A DNA stretch of 64,000 nucleotides from Macrobrachium rosenbergii (GCF_040412425.1 NC_089783.1:36874125-36938124); one strand, 5' to 3'. Positions 37,871 to 52,464 are shown, counted from the first letter of the stretch. Program-made: numbers and translations. Notes: a model not told the origin generated them from the letters alone.

Positions 37871-37876
<6 letters not shown>
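37171..37876. other. Unique, relatively GC-rich sequence of unknown origin
   Basis: About 700 bp with balanced base composition, unlike the surroundings. The longest frames (82-104 residues, 37218-37835) overlap in several frames and show no motif I recognise. It could be a decayed retroelement LTR or an exon-bearing fragment, but neither can be shown. Confidence 0.4.

Positions 37877-37960
<84 letters not shown>
37877..37960. repeat. (TA)n microsatellite
   Basis: Uninterrupted TA repeat. Confidence 0.97.
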
Positions 37961-37962
<2 letters not shown>

Positions 37963-38424
37963 ATATATATGTTTTTGTGGACCAAATGTTTAACGCAAAT
38001 ACGAATTTTAACTCGTACACAGTCAACGTTTGCGAGAAAAAATAAAAAGCAGATGTGTAAAAATACAATCTAAAAGAGAAGAAATATTTAAGGATGAAAG
38101 AGTGATGGTAGAAAACGCGAAAATAAAACAGAAAATAGGAAAATAGAGCGACGAAATATGAATATAAAGGAAAAGAGTAAAGGGGAAAAAAAAGAAATAT
38201 GATTGCACATTTGATATACTCCATTCCTCTGCTTCAAAAGGGACCCAAATTATTTGATCATTTTCCTTGCTTCGTCCCACGGAAAAATGATAAAGGCTGG
38301 AAAAATGAAATTCCCTAATTAAATGGAAATCAAATTAACTTTGGCCCTCACTCGAAGGGTTATCTAATAGGAACTTCTTTTATTTAGTCGTCAGTGTTAT
38401 CCTTTTTTTTTTGTCTTAGTAAGG
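37961..38424. other. Unique AT-rich sequence
   Basis: No feature seen. Confidence 0.45.
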
Positions 38425-39670
38425 TATTATTCCTTTTTAACAGAATAAAACTCTGAAATGTACTTTAAGCTATTGTTCATTTTTAAAAGAATGAAACTCT
38501 GAAATGTACTTTAAACTATTGTTCCTTTTTAACAGAATGAAACTTTGAAATGTACTTTAAAATATTGATCCTTTTTAACAGAATGAAACTCTGAAGTTTA
38601 CTTTAAACTATTGTTCCTTTTTAACAGAATGAAACCCTGAAGTGCACTTTAAACTGTTGTTCCTTTTTAATATCATGAATTTTGGAATGTACTTTTAACT
38701 ATTGTTCCTTTTTAACAGAATGAAACTGAAATATACTTTAAACTGTTGTTCCTTTTTTAACAGAATGAAACTCTGAAATGTACTTTAAACTAGTGTTCCT
38801 TTCTAACACAATGAAACTCTGAAATGTACTTTAAACTAGTGTTCCTTTTTAACAGAATGAAACTCTGAAATGTACTTTAAACTGTTGTTACTTTTTAACA
38901 GAATGAAACTCTGAAATGTACTTTAAACTGTTGTTCCTTTTTAACAGAATGAAATTCTGAAGCGTACATTAAACTACTGTTCCTTTTTAACAGAATGAAA
39001 CTCTGAAGCGTACTTTAAACTACTGTCCCTTTTTAACAGAATGAAACTCTGAAATATACTTTAAAATATTGTTCCTTTTTAACAGAATGAAACTCTGAAA
39101 TGTACTTCAAACTAGTGTTCCTTTTTAGCAGAATGAAACTCTGAAATGTACTTTAAACTACTGTTCCATTTTTAACAGAATGAAACTCTGAAATTTACTT
39201 TAAACTACTGTTCCTTTTTTAACAGAATGAAACTCTGAAATTTACTTTAAACTATAGTTCCCTTTTAACAGAATGAAACCCTGAAGTGCACTTTAAACTG
39301 TTGTTCCTCTTTAACAGAATGAAACTCTGAAATGTACTTTAAACTATTGTTCCTTCTTAGCAGAATGAAACTCTGAAGTGTAATTTATACTACTGATCCT
39401 TTTAAACAGAATGGAACTCAAAATGTACTTTAAACTATTGTTCCTTTTTAACAGAATGAAACTCTGAAATTCACTTTAAAATATTGATCCTTTTTAACAG
39501 AATGAAACTCTGAAATTTACTTTAAACTATTGTTCCTTTTTAACAGAATGAAACCCTGAAGTACACTTTAAACTATTGTTCCTTTTTAATATCATGAAAC
39601 TTTGAAATGTACTTTTAACTATTGTTCCTTTTTAACAGAATAAAACCCTGAATTGTACTTTCAACTCAGT
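38425..39670. repeat. 46-bp minisatellite, about 27 copies
   Basis: The unit is tgttcctttttaacagaatg followed by aaactctgaaatgtacttta and aactat. Copies differ by scattered substitutions (gaagcgtac, aaatttac, ccctgaag) and a few indels. Variant types recur in order: a pair around 38570-38690 (tattgatcc, then ccctgaagtgcac, then aatatcatgaa) resembles 39480-39600, which suggests a higher-order duplication. Confidence 0.95.
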
Positions 39671-39998
39671 AAAGTATTAAAACTATGAAATTTTCCTTTT
39701 CTCTGTGTGTGCAATAAATACAATAAATATTTGTTAAAACAGTAGGACTGTAATGTATATTGATTTCCGTGGGAAATTATTTCATAATATTGTTCTTTTC
39801 TTTGCAATCTAAAATAAATAAATTTATGTTCTGAGTTATTTATATATCCAGAAGTTTATGAACATAGTTGTAATCAACGAGCAAAATACAAGAAACATTC
39901 TGTGTACATTCATTATAACAGATTTTAGTACGGCTCTTCCCTGTGATAATGAAACAGCTGTGAGATATCCAGCTGAAATATTGTCTGTTAGTGAAGGA
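39671..39998. other. Unique AT-rich sequence
   Basis: No feature seen. Confidence 0.45.

Positions 39999-40078
<80 letters not shown>
39999..40078. repeat. (ATT)n, tail of minus LINE-C copy
   Basis: About 26 ATT units adjoining the LINE-C 3' UTR. Confidence 0.93.
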
Positions 40079-40080
<2 letters not shown>

Positions 40081-40194
40081 AGATGAACCCCATTCACATG
40101 GAACGAACCCACCTTAGGGGCCATTGACTTGAAATTCAAGTTCCAAAGAATATTATGGTGTTCATCAGAAAGAAGTTACAGAAGGTAACGCTAA
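40079..40194 (-). mobile_element. Non-LTR retrotransposon 3' UTR (LINE-C), minus
   Basis: Contains the minus-strand form of the shared 3' UTR: ggggccattgacttgaaatt, caagttccaaagaatatta, tggtgttcat and a t-cagaaggtaa segment. It is truncated about 115 bp from the tail. Confidence 0.78.
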
Positions 40195-41159
40195 CCTTAA
40201 AATAGTCTAAAGTAGAGAGGCCAAAATTGTTGAGACGAACGAATCTTGACCTAACTAGATTCCTGAATGACAACCTAGATTCCAGGGGGCAAATTCCGAA
40301 TTACCAGAACGTCTGCAATTATGATTACCACAACTTGCTCAAAAATGCTCATTTCAGTGCTAATTTCCGGGTGTATTCTGTGGATATTATTGGTGAAAAA
40401 AGTACTTTAGTTAACGTTTGGTCAGGTATCTACCTTTACTACCTGGGGAATGGCCGAACTATGACAAAGTGATATAGTGACAAATGATTATTTATTCCAC
40501 TCTTTTTATTTTTTATATGAAGGAAGATTTTTTTTGTACAAATATACATGATACATTAGCCCAACTTCTTATAGGTATCTACTTATAAAAAGGGTTGACC
40601 TCGAAACAAATAGTTGAGAATAACAGAGGAGATTAGCCTAAAAGGACAGTAAATCTGTCTTGGTCATCCAAGTAGATGATATAAAAGAAAGATACTATTA
40701 AAATGGAATGACTTGACTTTGACCACTAAGCCATCAAGGCAGGTATAATTTGATATCGACTGTACGTATGCCTGTCGAATTCAGGTTTTCTATTCTGAGT
40801 TCAAAACAATATTTGCATACATTTTGACGGTTATCAAAGACCCTTCCAGTGTTCTTACCCAATTCAATGTCACTTTCAAATGCAGCTTTGCCGAGAAGAA
40901 AAGTCTCTCATTACCATGTTTGGTTCTATTAAGGCGATTGCAAAGATCTCTTGAATAATCAGTACCAGGAAATCCAACGGTTCGTCAACAACCTCGTGTT
41001 TTCTGCTTGCACGATCACGGTTTCATATAATATGCGTTCTATCTGATTATTTCTCTGGTAAATTCGCATCTGGTCTCTTGATGCTTTCGCCATCAGCTTT
41101 GATGAGGAAATCGTCCGTTGCCTCATATTTTGCAATTATCCTTCTCTCGTCCCTCTTAT

Positions 41160-41160
<1 letters not shown>
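40195..41160. other. Unique sequence
   Basis: An 81-residue plus frame at 40227-40472 has no recognisable motif. Nothing else is seen. Confidence 0.42.

Positions 41161-41230
<70 letters not shown>
41161..41230. repeat. (ATT)n, tail of minus LINE-C copy
   Basis: About 23 ATT units adjoining the LINE-C 3' UTR. Confidence 0.93.
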
Positions 41231-41455
41231 GAGAAGATGAACGTATTCATTTAGAACAAGCCCACAAGAGCCACTGACTTGAATTCAAGCTTCAAAAGAA
41301 TATGATTTTCATTCGAAAGAAGCAACAGAAGGTAATGGGAAATACTGAAAGAGGAGAGCAGTTATTAGAAAAAAATAGACGAGTTAAGAAATTAATAAAT
41401 AAATGAACAAAAATGTAAGTAAAACAGTAAAATACAAGTTAGATGTCATTAGGGT
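41231..41455 (-). mobile_element. Non-LTR retrotransposon 3' UTR (LINE-C), minus
   Basis: gagaagatgaacgtattcat, gccactgacttgaattcaag, cttcaaaagaatatga and acagaaggtaatgggaaata match the other copies. It extends about 225 bp from the tail. Confidence 0.8.
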
Positions 41456-41785
41456 ATTAATACACGAGCGTTGAGGCTAGACATTATTCCCGGAGGAAAG
41501 GTTGTGTGTAATACTTTACGAAGACAATAATCTAATGGCATATGGCAACGAGGGTATTGCCGGCTTTGGGTCCTGGATTTAAAACATACACTACACACCT
41601 TTATGCATTACTGATAGAGAAATTTTAGGAATAAAGGACAAGCAGCCAACAGCAACAAAGGCAACATTTCATGCTACCACAATCTCTGGGAAGAACCATT
41701 TTCTATCATCCATTCCCTACAGAATACAGACACATATGCAGACGCTGAATCAGACAATTTACAGATATACATGCATATGTATACA

Positions 41786-43838
<2,053 letters not shown>

Positions 43839-43989
43839 CCGCTATTTCCATCGTACTTGCACAGAGATTCACTTCATGCCCTGTTATTAACCATTTTTTT
43901 CATACAACTTACAAAATTTCCGAAATCTGACGACTGACTAAGAAAGTGAAAAGAAGGGGTTGGGGTGGCAGGACAGTAAAATAAAACAC

Positions 43990-44321
43990 AAGTAAAAAAA
44001 ACTCGATTGCGCCGAAGAAACTTCGGCGCAATCGAGTTTTCTGTACAGCATATAATGCTGTATGAGCCGTGGCCCGGTGGTAGCCTGGCCTATAACGTTG
44101 CCAGGAGCACGATCATGGCTAAATTTAACCTTAGATAAAATAAAAACTACTGAGACTAGAGGGCTGCAATTTGGTACGTTTGATGATTGGAGGGTGGATG
44201 GTCAACACACCAATTTGCAGTCCTCTAGCCTCAGTAGTTTTTAAGATCTGAGGGCTGACAGAAAATTGTGGACGGACAGACAAAGCCATCTCAATTGTTT
44301 TCTTTTACAGAAAACTGAAAA
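43990..44321 (-). repeat. REP-A element with extended terminal palindrome
   Basis: A minus copy. At its terminal side the usual 10-bp hairpin stem is extended to a perfect 20-bp stem (43998-44017 and 44021-44040) around AAA. The ccaccgaaagatag hairpin segment is deleted. The central hairpin and the closing tgttttcttttacagaaaac are present. Confidence 0.9.
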
Positions 44322-44359
44322 TGAATTTTGAACATAAGACAAGTAAAAGGCTAAAAAAC

Positions 44360-44455
44360 GTTGCACTTGGAGGTCAAAGGCCAATGTAAATAACCTTTAG
44401 TAATGCCTACTGTACACCACGTGAGGTGCACTGACGGTTCTATCCCCTACAGTGC
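44360..44455 (+). repeat. REP-B element, 3' fragment
   Basis: Retains ggaggtcaaaggccaatgta, aacctttagtaatgcctact and the 3' hairpin (gtacaccacgtgaggtgcac). Only the last third of the element is left. Confidence 0.7.
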
Positions 44456-44919
44456 AAAATCGGTCAACAGACCTCTTGTAGCCTTCTTGAATACAGTATC
44501 TATTTTTTCAGGATTAATTTATATATAGCGTTGTTTTAAAATCTTTCCATATTAACACTAAAGCCACTACCAAGATTCTGTGATTTGTGAGAGAGTAAAT
44601 AAATGGTACAACAGTATTAAGTGGCTGCCATGTGGCCTATTCATGCATTAACGTGCACACTATAACTGGAATATAATAAATATGATCCTTTTACAAGAAG
44701 ACCCATTGCACTTACTATCAATAAAAATTACAAATATATATTTTCTGAGGGAATGTAAACATTCCATTACAATTTTAAAAACTTGAAATTCATTTTATCT
44801 TCGTTTCATATATTATATATGACGTTCCCCATACGGCTTGTCATTCGAATCACGAGGTTAACTGTTTTGGCGAGAGTCCGCAGTAAGAAACCACACACCA
44901 TCTGCACATGGGATTATTG
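44456..44919. other. Unique AT-rich sequence
   Basis: No feature seen. Confidence 0.45.
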
Positions 44920-44920
44920 A

Positions 44921-45235
44921 ATAGAATAGAATATATACAACTTAGGCCGAAGGCCAAGCGCTGGGGCGTATGAGGTCATTCAGCGCTGAAAGGAAAATTG
45001 AGGGTAAAAGGTTACAAAGGTGTAACAGGAGAAAAACCTGGCAGCTGTACTATGAAACAATTGTTAGACAAGGGTGGAAAGTAAGACGGAAGAAAGACTA
45101 TGAAAGGAGGTACAGTAAAAGGAATAAAATTGGTTGCAGCTTGGGGCCTAAGGAAGGGACACTGCAGAGAACCTTAAGCAATGCCTACAGTGCACCGCGC
45201 ATGAGGTGCACTGTAGGCACTACCACTCTACAGGG
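44921..45235 (+). repeat. REP-B element, full length
   Basis: Has the start atagaatagaatatatacaa, hairpin 1 (agcgctggggcgtatgaggt...cagcgct) and the 3' hairpin (gtgcaccgcgcatgaggtgc). Probable target duplication: catgggattattg (44907-44919) against catgggagcattg (45236-45248). Confidence 0.85.
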
Positions 45236-45237
45236 CA

Positions 45238-45647
45238 TGGGAGCATTGTACAATGACCAACAAAATTATGAGGACGAAATCGTCAATATGTCATTGTTGA
45301 TAACCAGCTTTGCAATTGAGGCATTTTCTTCATTATTCTAGTTTTATGACGACAAATTTGATCTGTTCTGTCAAGAAGTGATGTTTTATGAATCATTATT
45401 GTAAAATATGTATATCAAAATTGGAAGATTATATTCTCTCCTGTCGCACGTTCAGATTTGTCTTACGAAAGATCTCTGAATATTCCACAGACTTGCATTC
45501 AACACAGGAGCTGTTCATTATGAAATATTCTACACCGGTAAAACTAATATTCATTTACACTTGAAATTAATTTTCTCTCAACCTGATTGAATAAGAAGCT
45601 TAGAGGGTTAATTAATTTATCAAGTCTAACGTTAACAAATTCCTTTA
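45238..45647. other. Unique AT-rich sequence
   Basis: No feature seen. Confidence 0.45.
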
Positions 45648-45902
45648 TTTGAATTGAATTGAATATAGAGTTTAGGCCAAAGGCCAATCACTAGGACCTA
45701 TGAGGTCATTCAGCGCTGAAACGGAAACTGACAGTAAAAAGGTTTGAAAGGTGTAACAGGAGGAAAACCTCGCAGCTGCACTGTGAGTCAATTGTTAGGA
45801 GAGGGTGGAAAGTAAGATGGAAGAAAGAGAATGTGAAAGGAGGTACAGTAAAAGGAACGAAAGGGGTTGCACGCTGCAAGGAACCTTAAGTAATGCTTAC
45901 AA
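45648..45902 (+). repeat. REP-B element, 3'-truncated
   Basis: Has the start gaattgaattgaatatagag and hairpin 1, then reads to the hairpin-2 region, where gcagctaggggccgaaggg is missing. It ends at ttaagtaatgcttacaa without the 3' hairpin. Confidence 0.82.
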
Positions 45903-46170
45903 CAAATTTTTTTAATAATTATATCATTCATGGAAAACTAACTTTTTTTTTATTTTTTTACCTAAAAAAAGTTTGGTCGTCAGTGGTCAAGATGATCAAA
46001 TGTTTAGTTATCGTCCCAATAAATCACCGATGAGCGTTTAGATAAATAACTAACGCTTCAAAAACAGAATTATTATTAAGTTTGAGGCCTTCAGTGTCAA
46101 ACGTCACTTCATATTTCTAGCCCTACAGGCTATAACGAGTGTAACCACTGTGAAAATAAAAGCTTATTAA

Positions 46171-46562
46171 TTTTTAGTTTTCTGTAAAAGAAAACTATTG
46201 CGCCGGCTTTGTCTGTCCGTCTGCACTCTGTTCTGTCCGCAATTTTTCTGTCCGCCCTCAGATCTTAAAAACTATTGAGGCTAGAGGACTGTAAATTGGT
46301 ATGTTGATCTTCTACCCTCCAGTCATCAAACATATCAAACTGCAGCCCTCTAGCCTCAGTAGTGTTTATTTTATGCAAGGTTAAAGTTAGCCATAATTGT
46401 GCCTCTGGCAACGATATAGGACAGACCACCACTGGGCAGTGGTTAAGTTTCATGGGCCGCTGCTCATACGACATTATACCTAGACCACCGAAAGATAGAT
46501 CTATTTTCGGTGGTCTTGATTATACGATTTGCAGAAAACTCGATTGCATTTTTTACTTGTTA
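46171..46562 (+). repeat. REP-A multi-hairpin element
   Basis: A plus copy with an intact opening hairpin (agttttctgtaaaagaaaact), central hairpin and a perfect agaccaccgaaagatagat / ctattttcggtggtct fold (46471-46515). The terminal gaag/cttc hairpin itself is deleted (cgattgcattttttacttg). Confidence 0.9.
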
Positions 46563-47211
<649 letters not shown>

Positions 47212-47214
<3 letters not shown>

Positions 47215-47836
47215 CTTACATTTCACGCAAATTGCTTTTGAAACACAAGCCCTCGCAATGTTATTCCGGAGGACAGATACAACGACTTCTGTTCCCATGA
47301 AAGATCCCAAGGTCTAAAGAATACAGTATTCTGTAGACCTTGAAAGTTCCTGTCTTATTCCTGGAACAGCGAATTAGGAATTCCACACATCTTTGAGAGA
47401 CTTACATAAAAACTTAATTCCTATACTTTCGAAGGTTATAAGAACTAAATACTAAATGTGTACTTATAAAAAGACCATCAATAACCTCTTGATGACAAAA
47501 AAAAGAAAAATCCAGAAATTTTGAGGTTAAAAAGTTCACCGGTTTTCTATACGAAAGTTTATGAATAATAAAGGGCTGGTAATTATATGATAATTAATCG
47601 GCAACATTATAACAACACATTATGAAAACATGCAAATGATCGCAGATACTAAGAAATTATAACTGTTGTTAATGAATTATTACAGTTCGTACGGAAATCA
47701 GGAAGACGGAAAATCTCATAAGGTATTAACTTCGTTATGAACAATGAACAGCCCATCCAAACCAGGTCCGTTATAACGAACAATAATTGGATAAATGCCG
47801 ACCCGTAGGTCGTCATCAGCAGTAACATAAGTTCGA

Positions 47837-47838
<2 letters not shown>
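47212..47838. other. Unique AT-rich sequence with one small palindrome
   Basis: An imperfect 16-17-bp-arm hairpin (aaggtctaaagaatac against gtattctgtagacctt) lies at about 47309-47342. Nothing else is seen. Confidence 0.5.
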
Positions 47839-47923
<85 letters not shown>

Positions 47924-47924
47924 T
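47839..47924. repeat. (TA)n microsatellite
   Basis: Uninterrupted TA repeat. Confidence 0.97.
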
Positions 47925-48284
47925 ATAAAAATTTCGTTAGACTAACATCTGCTCTTCCCGGAAACACAATACGAATCAATATTCACGAAAATGGCCATTC
48001 TTATATTTACGAATTCAGAATTTCCCAGATTACCACTTCTTTCCATTTTCTCCCTTACTTCTTCCTTGGAACAGTCCACCTGAAACCAGGAGTCACTCCT
48101 CTCCCAAAACAACGTGACCACGAGCCATTAAATGCGAAGAGGTTAGAAAAGGATGAAGGAAAATAAGAAGAAAAGAAGAAGAAAGAAGAAGGAAATGTTA
48201 AAGTTGCGTGCCTCCCGACAGTCGAGCCTCCGTGGAAGAGAGTCGTGAATGTCGGTACACGACTCTTATGCCCCGGTCGAGATC
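47925..48284. other. Unique sequence
   Basis: A purine-rich AAG/GAA stretch at about 48140-48200; otherwise nothing recognised. Confidence 0.45.
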
Positions 48285-48329
48285 TGAGCAGTCTAAAGCT
48301 TTAGACCGACCTCAGAGACAAAAAGTCGT

Positions 48330-48385
<56 letters not shown>

Positions 48386-48532
48386 AAACTAGGAGGCTCA
48401 TGCCATTTAAGGCTGTCTTTCTGTTTTTGTGTGATTCTCTACGGTATGTTTCCGAAGTCTTAGACCGACTTGAACTTTAGCCTATTGGGAAGCAATGCAG
48501 CTTGTCATGATCACTGAGAGACGAAAAGCTAT

Positions 48533-48596
<64 letters not shown>

Positions 48597-48746
48597 AACT
48601 AGGAGGCATAAGCCATTTAAGGCTGTACTTTTCGGCTCTTGTATGATTCTCCACAGCAAGTTTCTGAAGCCTTAGACCAACTTGAATTTTAGCCCCTGAG
48701 AAGCCAATGCTGCCTGTCATGTTCACTGAGAGACGAAAATTTATAA

Positions 48747-48789
<43 letters not shown>

Positions 48790-48940
48790 AAAATAGGAAG
48801 CATAACCCATTTAAGGTTGTACTTTTCGGCCTTTGTATGATTCTCCACAGCAAGTTTCTGAAGTCTTAGGCTGACTTGAATTTTAGCCCCTGAGAAGCCA
48901 GTGCTGCTTGTCATGATCGCTGAGAGACGAAAAGTTATAA

Positions 48941-49009
<69 letters not shown>

Positions 49010-49159
49010 AAAATAGGAGGCATAAGCCATTTAAGGTTGTACTTTTCGGGCTTTGTATGATTCTCCACAGCGAGTTTCTGAAGCCTTAGACCCACTTAAA
49101 CTTTAGCCTACTGGGAAGCAATGCAGCTTGTCATGATCACCGAGAGGTGAACGTTGTAA

Positions 49160-49199
<40 letters not shown>

Positions 49200-49270
49200 A
49201 CGTAAGGGACTCACGCCATTGAAAGTTGTACTTTTCTTGCCTTTGTGTAATACTCTACGGCAAATTCATG
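48285..49270. repeat. Tandem array of about 200-bp units each containing a (CT)n block
   Basis: Five units: gagagacgaaaagttataac, (CT)n of varied length, cgtaaaataggaggcataag, ccatttaaggttgtactttt, gattctccacagcaagtttc, then agaccgacttgaa. The cgtaaa anchors lie near 48385, 48592, 48786, 49007 and 49200. The outermost units are the most diverged. Confidence 0.92.
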
Positions 49271-49744
49271 GTGGTTATTGTTAGTAAATGTCGTTTTATT
49301 TGTCTGCTGAATATCAACTGTCATGTTACTTTTTTGTCATATTTTTAATCATCAAACAAAGCTCCGGGAGTTTTATCTCTGCTGTTTGGTAGTTCGTGAC
49401 CGGTAATCTGTTCGTCTGCCAGCTAAGGTTCAATTAATGTAAAAAAAAAAAGAAATAAAAAGTTAAAGAGCATTTACTAATGCATTAGTGCTACGTAGAC
49501 GAACTTTCGAGTGTAAGTTTTACCAATGAACGAGTTGTTGGTTGGTATCTTAATGGACTGCAAAGAATATCAGGCGAGGTATGTACGGATTTTATGGATT
49601 TGCTCTTTCTACTTAACCAATTTATTTATTTAAAAGTGACACCAGAGAAAATGGACTGCAGAAAACATGACACGAGATACGTATGGAGCTAGTGTGTTTT
49701 TACTTAACTAACATTTATTAATTAAAAAATGTGATAGGAAACTA
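49271..49744. other. Unique AT-rich sequence
   Basis: A weak dimer ('atggactgcaaagaatatcaggcgaggtatgtacgga' against 'atggactgcagaaaacatgacacgagatacgtatgga' in short matches) lies at 49553 and 49650. Nothing else is seen. Confidence 0.4.
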
Positions 49745-49934
49745 GCAATTGCACTATGAAGCAATTGTTTGGAGAGGGTGGAAAGCAAGATCGAGGAGTA
49801 AAAATAAGAACTGAGGTACAGTGAACGGAATAAAACAGGTTGCAGCTAGGGGCCGGAGGAAATCTGCAAAGAACCTTTAGTAGTGCCTACAGTGCAAGGC
49901 ATGAGGTGCACTGACGGCACTACCATCCCACAGG
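49745..49934 (+). repeat. REP-B element, 5'-short form
   Basis: Starts agcaattgcactatgaagca at the same internal point as the 25272 copy. It has hairpin 2 (gttgcagctaggggccgg), the 3' hairpin (gcatgaggtgcactgacgg) and ends cccacaggg. Confidence 0.83.
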
Positions 49935-50298
49935 GCAGACTCAGTTGATTCCATGAAGGTGCCCTGTCGAGGAATAATATTAACCTTTCTGGAATAATGC
50001 TTTGTATAAAGCGTGTTTGTGTCTGGAGCAGATTAAAACCATTGTTTGACGATACAAGGAACTCTTGACTTTGCGGCTTAATAAGTGTCTAGTTTGATGA
50101 GATTACTGGAATGTTAGCAATTCGAGAGCTGATGGGTCGCGGAGCCGGGTAAAATTCGCTGGTGTGTTAGGCCTGAGTCGCCTGCCCGGGAAAACCTTAG
50201 GTACGTAAGTAGCAACTCCTTTAATGACCTTTGTGCCCGAATGTCTAATGCCCTGGACTCTCACTCGAAAGAGCGGGGTCAGGTACCATGGTGAGTCA
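49935..50298. other. Unique sequence with a weak tRNA-like segment
   Basis: ccctggactctcactcgaaa then gagcggggtcaggtaccat just before the (TA)n looks faintly tRNA-like (anticodon-arm and T-arm spacing) but lacks a proper B box. I do not call a tRNA. Confidence 0.3.
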
Positions 50299-50299
50299 G

Positions 50300-50384
<85 letters not shown>
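50299..50384. repeat. (TA)n microsatellite
   Basis: Uninterrupted TA repeat. Confidence 0.97.
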
Positions 50385-50385
<1 letters not shown>

Positions 50386-50794
50386 CTCCTCCTATATTTC
50401 CATAAGTTTTAACCCTTTTTAAGACAGAACCAGTAAAAATGTGAAGATTTGTGATACGCTCATTTCTATTTAGATTCACATTTCACTGAGTCATGAGTCT
50501 ACACGAACATACACTCGAGTCTTTTGCCTCTGTTTCTAAGCAGTAGATTAACTGCTGACTAAGTGATCTATGACCTCTTGTGCAAATAGACCCTGGGTTT
50601 TGTTAATCTCATATGAGACTACCCACATGGCCCTGACCTTTCAAAACTGCTCAGGGTTCTATTTGGCTTCAAGTTTACGAGGCTAATTGAATACCGAAGT
50701 GTGTTTACACTCGACTAATGCCGGGGGGCATTTCATTGCATCGCATTTCACGAATAAGTATCATGGAACACACGTAAATATATCTAGTGTTACC
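50385..50794. other. Unique AT-rich sequence
   Basis: No feature seen. Confidence 0.45.
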
Positions 50795-51470
50795 TTGAAT
50801 TTGTACTTTCATGGATATGAATACAAAATCTGCTGTATTTTTTCTAACCGACTTTGACAGACTGAAAGACAAAATTCCAGTTTATAAAAGAATAAAATAA
50901 AAGAATTAGACTGCAATAAAATGTTCCAGTATTGCCTAGAAGTTGAACTTTCATGAATACAAATATGAAACCTTAAGTAGCTTAAAAGAAAATTTCCTAT
51001 ATAAAATAGAATAAGAACAAACCCAGAATTTGAGCTTTCATGAATATAAATATAAACTTGCGATATATTATCTAAACGACTGTAACCTACCTTAAGGACA
51101 AAATTCTAATTTATATAGTAAAAAAACTAGATTTTGAACATTCATGAATATACTAAATATAAAACCTGCGACATTTCTTATAATCGTCATTAAACAATTT
51201 AAAATAAAAATTCCAATTTATAAAAAAATGAAATAAAAGAAACCTAGAATTCGGACTTCCTTGAATATAAATATAAAACCTAAGATATTTCTCATAACTG
51301 ACGTTAAATAACTCAAAGACAAAATTCCATTTTATAAAAAAAAAATGAAATAAAAGAAACCTAGAATTCGGACTTCCGTGAATATAAATATAAAACGTGT
51401 GATATTTCTCCTAACCAGCATAAATGACAAAATCCCAAGAATAAAAAAAAAAAATTAGACTGACCTAACG
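50795..51470. repeat. Diverged tandem array, about 115-bp unit, six copies
   Basis: Recurring motifs are cctagaattcggacttcctt, gaatataaatataaaacc, gatatttctcataac, gacaaaattccaatttataa and aaatgaaataaaagaaac. Copies start near 50795, 50935, 51021, 51125, 51243 and 51359. The last two are the most alike, so they are the youngest. Confidence 0.88.
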
Positions 51471-51732
51471 CAAGAGTCAACCAGAGGAATGGATTTCTCA
51501 AGCCATCCTCTAATTAAACCCGGGTTCCTCGGGGCCGCGATATTAGTATATGTCAGTTTATTGGCCGGAAACATTCGTCATTATAATTAGCAACGATCTT
51601 GTAACCTCCTTCTTGCACGTGAAGCGTAGCTTGTTCCAAGGTTACAATTAGCTGTAATTGGTCGGGTTTCATCTAATTGCATCGGATTTCTTTCCTGGGT
51701 TTTATTGTCTCCAGTCGCTTGCGCGCGCGCGC

Positions 51733-51759
51733 TGTGTGTGTGTGTGTGTGTGTGTGTGT
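51733..51759. repeat. (GC)n(GT)n microsatellite
   Basis: A short GCGCGC run followed by GT repeat. Confidence 0.95.
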
Positions 51760-51825
51760 GAGACAAGGTGTCAGCTAGGAACTGTGCTTTCGTGTAAAGA
51801 TCGTTTACGCATCACGAGATTCGTG

Positions 51826-51911
51826 TTGCTTTCTGTTTTACTTTTTTTTTCGTATTAGTTTATGTATCCGTATTGTTACTTATCTTCAGACAAACCTCCG
51901 ATTCATATATA

Positions 51912-51983
<72 letters not shown>

Positions 51984-52095
51984 TTCTTCTTGTTTTACAT
52001 TTTTTCATTTTAGTTTATGTATCCATATTGTTACTTATCTTCAGACAAACCTCAGATTCATAAACATTATTTTACTCTCTCTCTTCCCCCACCCC

Positions 52096-52176
<81 letters not shown>

Positions 52177-52292
52177 AACTCCGTGTTTCTTTCTGTGTTA
52201 CATTTTTTCGTTTTAGTTTATGTAACAATATTGTTACTTATCTTCCGACAAACTCAGATTCATAAACATTATTTTACTCTCTCTCTCTCTCT
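51826..52292. repeat. Tandem triplication of a ~90-bp unit with (CT)n blocks
   Basis: Three copies of gtttatgtatccatattgtt, acttatcttcagacaaacct and cagattcataaacattattt start near 51826, 51985 and 52180. Each runs into (CT)n. The middle one also carries a (GTCT)n block at 52097-52137. Confidence 0.92.
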
Positions 52293-52464
52293 CTCGTGTG
52301 CTGCACGGACAATGAAACCCGCATTGCATGACCGGGTACGTATGTATTTTGGCTTTGCATGTAGACGCTAAGGCGCGCTGCTGCTGTTATTTTCGGACAT
52401 CGGAATCCATGATTCACTGCGAATCGCTACGGTATTTCTCCTGTCTCGTTTCAACTGTCAGTTG

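Noticed and set aside
38425..39670. Regular short repeats suggesting a CRISPR array
   Set aside because: Units are directly contiguous with no unique spacers, and the genome is eukaryotic.
50230..50298. tRNA-like segment
   Set aside because: No acceptable B box and no convincing stems.
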